DNA of 64,000 bases, taken from SKLM01 sp964514285 (lineage in GTDB: Bacteria; Chloroflexota; Anaerolineae; B4-G1). Position numbers and translations under genes: made by a program. The stretch lies in assembly GCA_964514285.1 (NCBI GenBank), contig CAZEQC010000004.1:1-64000 (forward strand), written 5' to 3'. Below are positions 42,605 to 49,807 of the stretch, one piece after another; the stretch's first letter is position 1, and the number at the start of each line of letters is the position of its first letter. The notes under the pieces were generated by a model. That model had not been told where the DNA came from, made no database searches, and saw nothing but the letters and a program-made list of their open reading frames with translations.

Positions 42605-44005
42605 TCACGCAGCTCTATCTGCACGCTCAAGGGGGCCGCGCTTCACAAACTGGCCCCTTCCCTCGCGCCCAATGAAGTCACCCTGGCGATAGATGATCTC
42701 ACCCCGAGAGATAGTCGTCCTGACCCGTCCTTGGACGTCAAAGCCCTGATAGGGCGTGTAACCGGCGAGGTGATGGAGATCACCAGCGCTGATGGTGTCC
42801 GTCGGCCCGGGATCGTAGACGACGATGTCAGCGTCCGCCCCAGGCTGAAGCACACCCTTTCGCGGCCACAGTCCCCACAGGCGCGCCGGGTTCGCAGAGA
42901 GCAGCTCAACCAGGTGGAGGAGCGACAAGCGATCATCGGCGACGCCGTAAGTAAACATCAGAGGAAGCAGCGTCTCTATGCCAGGGAGACCGCCGGGGGT
43001 CTCGGTGAAGTCGTTCACGGCTAGCTTCTGAGCCCGGGTGTAGTCACAGTGGTCGGTGGCGATAAGGGTCACCAGCCCAGCCTCAACTAACCTCCACAGC
43101 CGGCTGGGCTCCTCTGGATCGCGCAGCGGGGGCTGAAGAATGTAGCGCCAGGGCTCGGGGCCCTCATAGGCTGATCGATCCAGGAGCAGGTACTGTGGAC
43201 ACGTCTCACACGTCGCCGGCTGACCAACATCCGCAGCCTCGACCACCAGCGAGACGGAGCGAGCGGTGGAGCAGTGACAGATGTGCACCGCGGATTCTGC
43301 CGCATCGGCGAGGAAGAGGATGCGCTCGATGGCTTCCTGCTCGGCGAGGGCGGGACGGGAACGACCGTGATGCCGCCAACTCGTCTCTCCGGCCGTCACC
43401 AACGCCTCGGTCCGAGCAGTCACCAGGTCATCATTCTCACAATGAACCAGAGGGCGGACGCCGTGTTCAGCACAGGCCTCCATGAAGCGCAGGACGGTCG
43501 CGTCGGCGGCGTAGTAGTTGGGACGGTAGGTCGTGTACAGCTTGATGCTGGGCGTGCCCAAGGCCACTAGATCGGCGATTTCATCCTCTCGCCCGGGAGG
43601 CAAATCTGTGATCATCATGTGGAAGGCGTAGTCGATGGCTGCAGGCTGTGCCTCCGCCAGACGGGCTTCGATCGCCTCGGGCAACGTCTGGCCCGGGAAT
43701 TGCGTGGCGAAATCAACGACCGTGGTCACACCGCCACAGGCCGCCGCACGGGTGCCGACAAACCAATCATCGGGCGTCTGATAGACACCAGTATCCAGCT
43801 GGATATGGGTATGCGCATCGATGACACCGGGCAGCACGTAGCAGCCCTCAGCGTTAACCACCCGCGTATCGTGCGCCGTCGGCAGCCCATGACCAAGGGC
43901 CTTGATACGCTCTCCCTGCGCGAGGAGATCCGCCTCCAGCAGACCGTGAGGGGTCACCAAGGTGCCGCCTCGAATAAGTAACGTGGCAGTCGAAGGTTGT
44001 CGCAC
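42605..44005 (-). CDS. Dihydropyrimidinase / D-hydantoinase family amidohydrolase
   Basis: From GTG 44005 (GGAG 6 bases upstream) the product has 466 residues. Metal ligands are in place: GVIDAHTHIQ (about 56-65), carboxylated Lys in PSIKLYTTY (about 145-153), HCEN, ICHCSTARS (about 232-240) and TDHCDYT (about 305-311). It would open cyclic amide rings such as dihydropyrimidines, hydantoins or possibly allantoin; sequence alone does not choose. The association with YgfK, Mo hydroxylase and deaminases mirrors the E. coli purine-catabolic cluster, where a D-phenylhydantoinase is present. GTG 44020 is an alternative start; the longer frame to 44197 runs over the promoter. Confidence 0.88.
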   Translation of the reverse strand: MRQPSTATLLIRGGTLVTPHGLLEADLLAQGERIKALGHGLPTAHDTRVVNAEGCYVLPGVIDAHTHIQLDTGVYQTPDDWFVGTRAAACGGVTTVVDFATQFPGQTLPEAIEARLAEAQPAAIDYAFHMMITDLPPGREDEIADLVALGTPSIKLYTTYRPNYYAADATVLRFMEACAEHGVRPLVHCENDDLVTARTEALVTAGETSWRHHGRSRPALAEQEAIERILFLADAAESAVHICHCSTARSVSLVVEAADVGQPATCETCPQYLLLDRSAYEGPEPWRYILQPPLRDPEEPSRLWRLVEAGLVTLIATDHCDYTRAQKLAVNDFTETPGGLPGIETLLPLMFTYGVADDRLSLLHLVELLSANPARLWGLWPRKGVLQPGADADIVVYDPGPTDTISAGDLHHLAGYTPYQGFDVQGRVRTTISRGEIIYRQGDFIGREGRGQFVKRGPLERADRAA

Positions 44006-44050
44006 AGCTAACTCCTTCACTTCCCTGTCCAAGTCGATACCAGAGCTTTT

Positions 44051-44078
44051 ATGATACCCTGAAAAGCACAATTTGCAA
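44051..44078 (-). promoter_or_regulatory. Promoter of the hydantoinase gene
   Basis: On the minus strand TTGCAA (44078-44073), a 16-base spacer and TATCAT (44056-44051), predicting a leader of about 40 bases before GTG 44005. Confidence 0.65.
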
Positions 44079-44123
44079 TCGATTGGACGCTGACACGCTG
44101 ACGGCGAGAGGTTGCTGAGGCGC

Positions 44124-44339
44124 ATGACCGCCATTTTCCCCGTGGCTGAGTGCCTGGAGCGAGGTCGCAACGCGGATATCGACGACGTCATCGCCACGTG
44201 GAGCGGCGATCAACTCCGCCTAACGCTCATCAGTGAAGAATGCCCCGCCGAGGAGTTCTGGCAGGCCGAACGGAACGCCGCCGACTCGATGGAGGACACC
44301 TTCAGACGCGCGGTACGTGTCGACAGCTTCGCGCCGTGA
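44124..44339 (+). CDS. Small 71-residue protein resembling the C-terminal tail of Ppx/GppA-type proteins
   Basis: ATG 44124 is preceded by GAGG. The product has alternating hydrophobic strands (DQLRLTLISEECPAEEFW) followed by a helix ending in DTFRRAVRVDSFAP. The pattern strand, Glu-rich helix, FxxxFxxxLxV resembles the last 60 residues of Ppx/GppA-HD proteins. It also resembles the end of its opposing neighbour (IVVCCAVRMYP...LLERAFDRELVVEW). If right, it is a stand-alone copy of that subdomain or a remnant. The similarity is by eye and weak. It is divergent from the hydantoinase and convergent with the phosphoesterase-HD gene, 21 bases away. Confidence 0.5.
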   Translation: MTAIFPVAECLERGRNADIDDVIATWSGDQLRLTLISEECPAEEFWQAERNAADSMEDTFRRAVRVDSFAP

Positions 44340-44360
44340 CCTGAGAGCGACCTGAGCCCG

Positions 44361-45740
44361 CTAGACGGCGTCCCATTCGACCACCAGTTCTCGGTCGAAG
44401 GCCCGTTCCAGCAGGTCTCCCTTCTTCAGAGCTCGCTCCCGTTCCGGTATCGGGTACATACGCACCGCGCAGCACACGACGATCTGTCGAGGTCCGATCT
44501 CGCACTGGAGGTCCTCGACCACGCTGCGATGTGTGCGATCTAGGCCGTCGGCCACGCGCAGAAGGGCTGCTAGAACAGTGACCCGATACTGATCCACTGG
44601 CGACAGCCCAGCGAAGTGATCGTGCTTCCCCTTGGGGAGCGCTCGACGGTGATAGCGAGCGATGGAACCGATGACGTATCGCTCCCGTTCGTCGAACGGC
44701 GCGTCCAGGGCATCTAGGATGAGACGTAGAGAGGTCTTGTGATGTCCCTTGCGGCCCTCAACCCAGCCAATGTCGTGTAGCAGGGCACCACAGCGTAGCA
44801 AGAAACGCGCCTCAGCATTGAATCGATGCAGCGGGTGCAACTCGTCGAACAGCCGCAGGGATAGCGCCGTCACGTGATGGGTATGCTCCTCTTCATAATC
44901 ACAGTTGTCCGCCAGCTGCTGGACGACCTGAAGACGACGGGTCTTATCCGCTTCCCCCCAGGGGAGCGCCTCCGGGGCTGGCGCATTCCACGTCTGCGGC
45001 CTTGACATCACGTCGTCCAGCGCATAACCCTGGATCAACATCTGAGCAAACGCCTCCGGCAGATTATGATCACGAATGTCGGCTACAGCGTCTCCCACGT
45101 CGTAAGCCACGCGATGGTGGTGCACTTGGTGCTCCGATGTCGGGCTGTGCCCGGTCTCCAGTATGGCGTAGCAAGCCCCCGGATCGCCGTCGTCGGGCCG
45201 GCCCACGCTGCCCGTGTTGATGAAACGTACACCGTCTACCTCCCGCGAGAAAGGACGATGTGAGTGACCGCAGATGACCAAATCGGCCTCCACCATGGAG
45301 GCCAATCTACGCAGCCGTTCCTCCGGGGTCTCCGGTGTGAGATGCTCCTTTTCCGAGGCCGGGCTACCGTGCGTCAGCAGGACACGTCGTCCCCCGACCT
45401 GCAGTTTTCGCTCTTGGGGAAGTGAGCCGAGGTACTGGCGGTTCTCCTCGGTCAGAGCATGATGCGCCCACTGGAAGGCCAGGAACTTCTGCGATTGCTT
45501 CTTCTTCTGCCATTTCTCCCTTTTCTTCTCGAACCTCAGCACCTTGCGGTCGTAATTGCCCACAATGCTTACCGCATGCTCCTGCCTCAACCGCCTGATG
45601 ACCTGGTTTGGAGAAGCGCCGTATCCGACGAAATCCCCAACGTTCCAGATGGCCTCGACCCGCTGTCCGTGAGCGTGTCGTAGCACCGCCTCCAGGGCCG
45701 GCAGGTTGGCGTGCACGTCGCCGATCAGGGCGACCCTCAC
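44361..45740 (-). CDS. Calcineurin-like phosphoesterase fused to a Ppx/GppA-type HD domain
   Basis: The 459-residue protein has two parts. Residues 1 to about 215 are a YfcE/MJ0936-type metallophosphoesterase with all ligands: IGDVHAN (7-13), NVGDFVGYG (about 33-41), IVGNYD (about 59-64), LTHGSP and CGHSHRP (about 159-165). Residues about 265-459 form an HD domain (THHVTALSLRLF, LLHDIGWVEGRKGHHK around 320, LLRVADGLDRTHRS) ending in the Ppx/GppA-like beta-alpha tail. This HD type is normally the third domain of exopolyphosphatases. The gene ends 3 bases after PPK1 begins its own 3' neighbour, so it is probably cotranscribed with ppk1. A polyphosphate or nucleotide phosphohydrolase is inferred. 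Confidence 0.85.
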   Translation of the reverse strand: MRVALIGDVHANLPALEAVLRHAHGQRVEAIWNVGDFVGYGASPNQVIRRLRQEHAVSIVGNYDRKVLRFEKKREKWQKKKQSQKFLAFQWAHHALTEENRQYLGSLPQERKLQVGGRRVLLTHGSPASEKEHLTPETPEERLRRLASMVEADLVICGHSHRPFSREVDGVRFINTGSVGRPDDGDPGACYAILETGHSPTSEHQVHHHRVAYDVGDAVADIRDHNLPEAFAQMLIQGYALDDVMSRPQTWNAPAPEALPWGEADKTRRLQVVQQLADNCDYEEEHTHHVTALSLRLFDELHPLHRFNAEARFLLRCGALLHDIGWVEGRKGHHKTSLRLILDALDAPFDERERYVIGSIARYHRRALPKGKHDHFAGLSPVDQYRVTVLAALLRVADGLDRTHRSVVEDLQCEIGPRQIVVCCAVRMYPIPERERALKKGDLLERAFDRELVVEWDAV

Positions 45741-45743
45741 TGA

Positions 45744-47903
45744 TTACTCCTCATTGTGCCAGATGCCCCGATGCTCGATCAACCACGACTGCGAGTTGAT
45801 CCTCGGTTCATCATCTTTAGGCTGCACACGCTCATAGCTGCCATCGGGAAGCATACGGCGGGCCTTGACGTTGTCCTTCAGATGAATCTTGAGAATCTGA
45901 TCGCGCAGAGCGGTCTTCAAGGTGGGATCCTCCACCGGAAACAGGGTCTCGACGCGGCGATAGAGATTGCGCGGCATCAGATCGGCGCTGCCGGTGAGGA
46001 TCTCCTCGTCGCCGCCGTTGTGGAAATAGTAGATGCGGGCATGCTCAAGGAAGCGTCCCACGATCGATGTCACCTCGATGTTCTCGCTCACGCCGGGCAC
46101 GCCGGGACGGAGGCAGCAGATGCCCCGCGGCTGTAGATCGATCGTCACCCCGGCCTGTGACGCCCGGTAGAGGGCTCGGATACAATACTTGTCCACCAAA
46201 GCGTTCATCTTCAGGGCGATGTAGCCTTCGCCGTTCTTCTCGTGCTGCTCAATCTCACGCTCAATACGAGCGACAATCTGCTCCTGCATCTTCCCGGGCG
46301 CGACCAGCAGCTTGCGGTACTGATCTTTGCGAGAATAACCGGTCAGTGCATTGAACAGGTCCGACAGATCAGCCCCGATATCGGGGTCGCAGGTGAAGTA
46401 ACCCAGGTCGGCGTAGACGCGGGCCGTCACGTCGTTGTAGTTGCCGGTGGCCATATGCACGTAGCGCCGGATGCCTTCACGCTCGTGGCGAACCACTAGA
46501 CATATTTTGGCGTGCGTCTTCAGCCCCACCAGACCATAGACGACGTGGACGCCCGCCTCCTCCAAGGATCGTGCCCAGACAATGTTGTTCTCCTCGTCAA
46601 AACGGGCCTTCAGCTCCACCAGCACAGCGACCTGTTTTCCGTTCTCGCGCGCATCCATCAGGGCGGCCACGATGGGGGAATCCGGCCCCACGCGATAGAG
46701 CGTCTGTTTGATCGCCAGCACCTCTGGGTCTTGCGCCGCCTCACGGACGAATCGCACCACCGGGTCGAAACTGTCATAGGGATGATAGACAAGGATGTTG
46801 TGACGGCGGATGACGGAGAAGATGCTCTCCTCGGTTGACAGCGGAGGCGGCACCGAGGGCTGAAAGAGCCTGTCCTTCAGGTCGGGACGATTGACGTCCA
46901 TCAACTCCATCACGTCCGCCATGCCGAGACGCCCATCGACGGTGTAGACCTGATAGGGGGCCAGCCCCAGATTGGAAATCAGAATATCGCGAACCTGCTG
47001 CGGCATCGTCTCGTCGATCTCCAGCCGCACCGCCGAACCGAAATGGCGCTTCCGAACGCTCTCCTCAATGGCGACCAGAAGGTCAGAGGCCTCGTCCTCC
47101 TCGATCTCCGGGTCGGCGTCCCTAGTGACGCGGAACGGGTAGGCAGCCTCCACCTCCACGCCCGGGAAGAGCATATCCAGATTGGCACTCACGACCTCCT
47201 CCAGCCAGACGAAGTTGTTGGACATGGCCTGCGCCAGCCCCAGGCTCTGATACTCGTCGGCCGTCTCCTCGCTGGGGATGCGCAGCAACCGGGGAAAAGT
47301 ATTAGGGACCTTCAGCCGGGCAAAGCGTCGCCCATGTCGCACGTCATTGACGACGACGGCTAAATTGATGCTGAGATTCGAGATCAGGGGAAAGGGATGT
47401 CCCGGATCGAAAGCCAGCGGCGTCAGCGCGGGGAAGATCTCCTCTTTGAAGTAGGTGCGCATCAGCTTGCACTGCTTGCGCTTGAGGTCCTGGTATCGCA
47501 GGATCTTGACCCCAGCCTTGTTGAGCTTCGGCAGCAAGTCGTTGCGCCAGCACTCATACTGCCGGGCCAGCTGTGGCAGCAGCTGTCGCCGAATAGCAGC
47601 CAACTGCTCGGCCGGCGTCATACCGTCGGGCGGTGCCTTCAACGCCCCGACCGCCAATTGCCGACGCAGCCCGGAGACCCGGATCATGAAGAACTCGTCC
47701 AGGAGGTCGGCAGAAATGGCAAGGAACTTAACCCGCTCCAGCAACGGATGACCATTATCTAGTGCCTCTTCCAGCACTCGGTTGTTGTACCGGAGATAGC
47801 TCAGCTCGCGGTTGACATAAAGGCTGGGATCCTCCAAGTCAACGGTGACGTCTTTTCCCTTGCTCTTCTTCTCGTTCTTCTTGTCCTTATTCTTCTTGCC
47901 CAT
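45744..47903 (-). CDS. ppk1: Polyphosphate kinase 1
   Basis: The 719-residue protein is of normal PPK1 length. After a Lys-rich N-terminal tail come LSYLRYNNRVLEEAL (about 34-48), the N-domain, the head domain (LEIDETMPQQVRDIL), and the catalytic phosphatidyl-transferase-like domains. These show YVHMATGNYNDVTARVYADLG (about 480-500) with the phospho-accepting His, and RGICCLRPGVPG, IVGRFLEHARIYYF and LTGSADLMPRNLYRRVE near the C-terminus. The usual HxGTGNYN reads HMATGNYN, a Gly to Ala change beside the catalytic His. It makes polyphosphate from ATP, reversibly. It lies between the phosphoesterase-HD gene (3 bases) and two PPK2 genes. Confidence 0.96.
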   Translation of the reverse strand: MGKKNKDKKNEKKSKGKDVTVDLEDPSLYVNRELSYLRYNNRVLEEALDNGHPLLERVKFLAISADLLDEFFMIRVSGLRRQLAVGALKAPPDGMTPAEQLAAIRRQLLPQLARQYECWRNDLLPKLNKAGVKILRYQDLKRKQCKLMRTYFKEEIFPALTPLAFDPGHPFPLISNLSINLAVVVNDVRHGRRFARLKVPNTFPRLLRIPSEETADEYQSLGLAQAMSNNFVWLEEVVSANLDMLFPGVEVEAAYPFRVTRDADPEIEEDEASDLLVAIEESVRKRHFGSAVRLEIDETMPQQVRDILISNLGLAPYQVYTVDGRLGMADVMELMDVNRPDLKDRLFQPSVPPPLSTEESIFSVIRRHNILVYHPYDSFDPVVRFVREAAQDPEVLAIKQTLYRVGPDSPIVAALMDARENGKQVAVLVELKARFDEENNIVWARSLEEAGVHVVYGLVGLKTHAKICLVVRHEREGIRRYVHMATGNYNDVTARVYADLGYFTCDPDIGADLSDLFNALTGYSRKDQYRKLLVAPGKMQEQIVARIEREIEQHEKNGEGYIALKMNALVDKYCIRALYRASQAGVTIDLQPRGICCLRPGVPGVSENIEVTSIVGRFLEHARIYYFHNGGDEEILTGSADLMPRNLYRRVETLFPVEDPTLKTALRDQILKIHLKDNVKARRMLPDGSYERVQPKDDEPRINSQSWLIEHRGIWHNEE

Positions 47904-48010
47904 TCAGTGCTCCTTCGGAAAGCAGCCAGCGTCCCGGTGATGACAGACCTCAGAGCATCGAGGATGGTGCTTACTCGTCTGCCGCCCCCTGATCACCGAG
48001 TGCAGAACGA

Positions 48011-48832
48011 TTAGGCGCAGTTCACATCTCCGCCGTAGATCTTCGGCACAAATCTCTGCTCACTCATAGGAGGCCGTACGTAGCCCGTATCCTCACTTTC
48101 CCGTGGAGGTAGTTCCTCCCGATCGGGTGTCAAGTCCTTGTAGGGAATCAGGTTCAGCATGTGTGCCATGCAGTTCAACTGCGCGTGCTCTCGACAATCG
48201 GCATCGATCACGTACCAGGGGGCCTCGTCGATGTTCGTGTGCGCCATCATAGCATCCTTAGCCTTGGAATACTGCACCCAACGCTGTCGAGCCTCCCGAT
48301 CGATCGGGGTGAACCGCCATCGGGTCCTGGGATCCTCCATCCAGTTTTGGAAGCGGCGCTCCTGTTCCTCAGCGCTCACCGACAGCCAGTACTTGATCAG
48401 GCTGAACCCCTCTCGCACCAGCATACGCTCAAACTCAGGGCACTCATTCAGGAAATGACGGTATTCCTCCTCGGTGCAGAAGTCCATCACCCACTCCACG
48501 CCAGCGCGGTTGTACCAACTACGGTTGAAGAAGACGATCTCTCCCTTCGCCGGGAAATGCTTGACGTAGCGCTGGAAGTACCACTGTTTTTTCTCGCGGT
48601 CGCTAGGCTTGCCCAACGCCACCGACCGGGCCATACGAGGGTTCAAACGCTGCATAATGCGCCCAATCATCTCCGTCTTGCCCGCCGCATCGCGTCCCTC
48701 GAACAAGACGATCACCCTCAAGCCCTCATCTCTGATCCAATACTGCAGCTTAATCAACTCCGTCTGGAGCCTCCGTAGCTCCTGCTCGTAATACTCGGTC
48801 GTGATGATGCCGTTCTCGTCATACTTCTCCAT
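48011..48832 (-). CDS. PPK2-family protein with altered nucleotide-binding motifs
   Basis: The 273-residue protein has the PPK2 fold: LQYWIRDEGLRVIVLFEGRDAAGKTEMIGRIM (in parts, about 34-65), LGKPSDREKKQWYFQRYVKHFP, VEWVMDFCTEEEYRHFL, KYWLSVS and APWYVIDADCREHAQLN. Compared with its neighbour, Walker A reads GRDAAGKTEMIGRI instead of GKGGTIRRV. The Walker B-region motif is FFNRSWYNRAG, with Asn in place of the conserved Asp (FDRSWYNR). The Asp is thought to be catalytic in studied PPK2 enzymes, so this copy may be weak, altered in specificity or regulatory. It is about half identical by eye to the next gene. Confidence 0.9.
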   Translation of the reverse strand: MEKYDENGIITTEYYEQELRRLQTELIKLQYWIRDEGLRVIVLFEGRDAAGKTEMIGRIMQRLNPRMARSVALGKPSDREKKQWYFQRYVKHFPAKGEIVFFNRSWYNRAGVEWVMDFCTEEEYRHFLNECPEFERMLVREGFSLIKYWLSVSAEEQERRFQNWMEDPRTRWRFTPIDREARQRWVQYSKAKDAMMAHTNIDEAPWYVIDADCREHAQLNCMAHMLNLIPYKDLTPDREELPPRESEDTGYVRPPMSEQRFVPKIYGGDVNCA

Positions 48833-48873
48833 GGCAGTCTCCTTATCTGCTCGTTCCCCTGCCCAGCTTCCTC

Positions 48874-49695
48874 TCAGTTATCGTCGAAATCCGCCCCGTA
48901 GACGAGCGGCACGTAGTTAATGCCCTCTCCAGTTTGAGGGCGTTGATAACCTGAGTCCTCTCGCGGTGGGAACTCCACCGGGTCCGGCGTCAGGTCCTGG
49001 TAGGGGATCATGGTCAACAAGTGAGCGATGCAGTTGAGGCGAGCGTGCTTCTTGACGTTGGCCCGCACCACGTACCACGGGGCATCCTCGATGTCCGTGT
49101 AGGCAAACATGGCGTCTCTGGCCTTGGAATACTCATCCCACCGAGCGCGAGATTTCATGTCCATCGGGCTGAGCTTCCAGAGCTTGCGAGGATCCTTGTT
49201 GCGGCTGCGGAAGCGGCTCTCCTGCACCTCGGCGCTTATCTCGAACCAGTATTTGATCAGGAAGATCCCATCACGGACTAGCATCCGTTCGAAGACCGGG
49301 CATTCATGGAGGAAATGACGATACTCGTCCTGGGTGCAGAAGCCCATCACCCACTCCACCCCGGCGCGGTTATACCAGCTGCGGTCGAACAGCACCATCT
49401 CGCCTTCGGCGGGGAGATGTTCGATGTAACGCTGGAAGTACCATTGCCGCTGCTCTCGATCGCTCGGTTTCGGCAAGGCTACCACGCGGACCATACGGGG
49501 ATTCAGGCGCCGCATGACCCGTCTGATGGTTCCCCCCTTGCCGGCGGCGTCACGCCCCTCGAAGATGACGATCACCCGCAGCCCCTGGTCTTTGATCCAG
49601 TATTGCAGCTTGACCAGCTCTCCTTGGAGCTTCGCCAGCTCATCCTCGTAGTAGCTATTCTTTATCTTCCCACTCTTCTTATACTTCTTTCCCAT
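48874..49695 (-). CDS. ppk2: Polyphosphate kinase 2 (canonical copy)
   Basis: The 273-residue protein has intact PPK2 motifs: FEGRDAAGKGGTIRRVMRRL (about 50-69), LPKPSDREQRQWYFQRYIEHLP, MVLFDRSWYNRAGVEWVMGF (about 107-126) with the conserved Asp, and DAPWYVVRANVKKHARLN. PPK2 enzymes transfer phosphate between polyphosphate and nucleoside mono- or diphosphates. One-domain proteins of this size usually phosphorylate NDPs or NMPs with polyphosphate. It forms a tandem pair with the altered copy 41 bases downstream. It lies 112 bases after the CYTH-HD-CHAD gene, with AAAACC-type sequence and no strong Shine-Dalgarno. Confidence 0.93.
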   Translation of the reverse strand: MGKKYKKSGKIKNSYYEDELAKLQGELVKLQYWIKDQGLRVIVIFEGRDAAGKGGTIRRVMRRLNPRMVRVVALPKPSDREQRQWYFQRYIEHLPAEGEMVLFDRSWYNRAGVEWVMGFCTQDEYRHFLHECPVFERMLVRDGIFLIKYWFEISAEVQESRFRSRNKDPRKLWKLSPMDMKSRARWDEYSKARDAMFAYTDIEDAPWYVVRANVKKHARLNCIAHLLTMIPYQDLTPDPVEFPPREDSGYQRPQTGEGINYVPLVYGADFDDN

Positions 49696-49807
49696 CGAAA
49701 ACCTCCATCTCTCTACGCTCCCGGCCGTATGGTCGCTCTTGCCAGTGAGATTAACGTCTTCATGGGCTGCTCGCCCAGTCTATCATGCTCCTTCGAGTCG
49801 TCTATGC

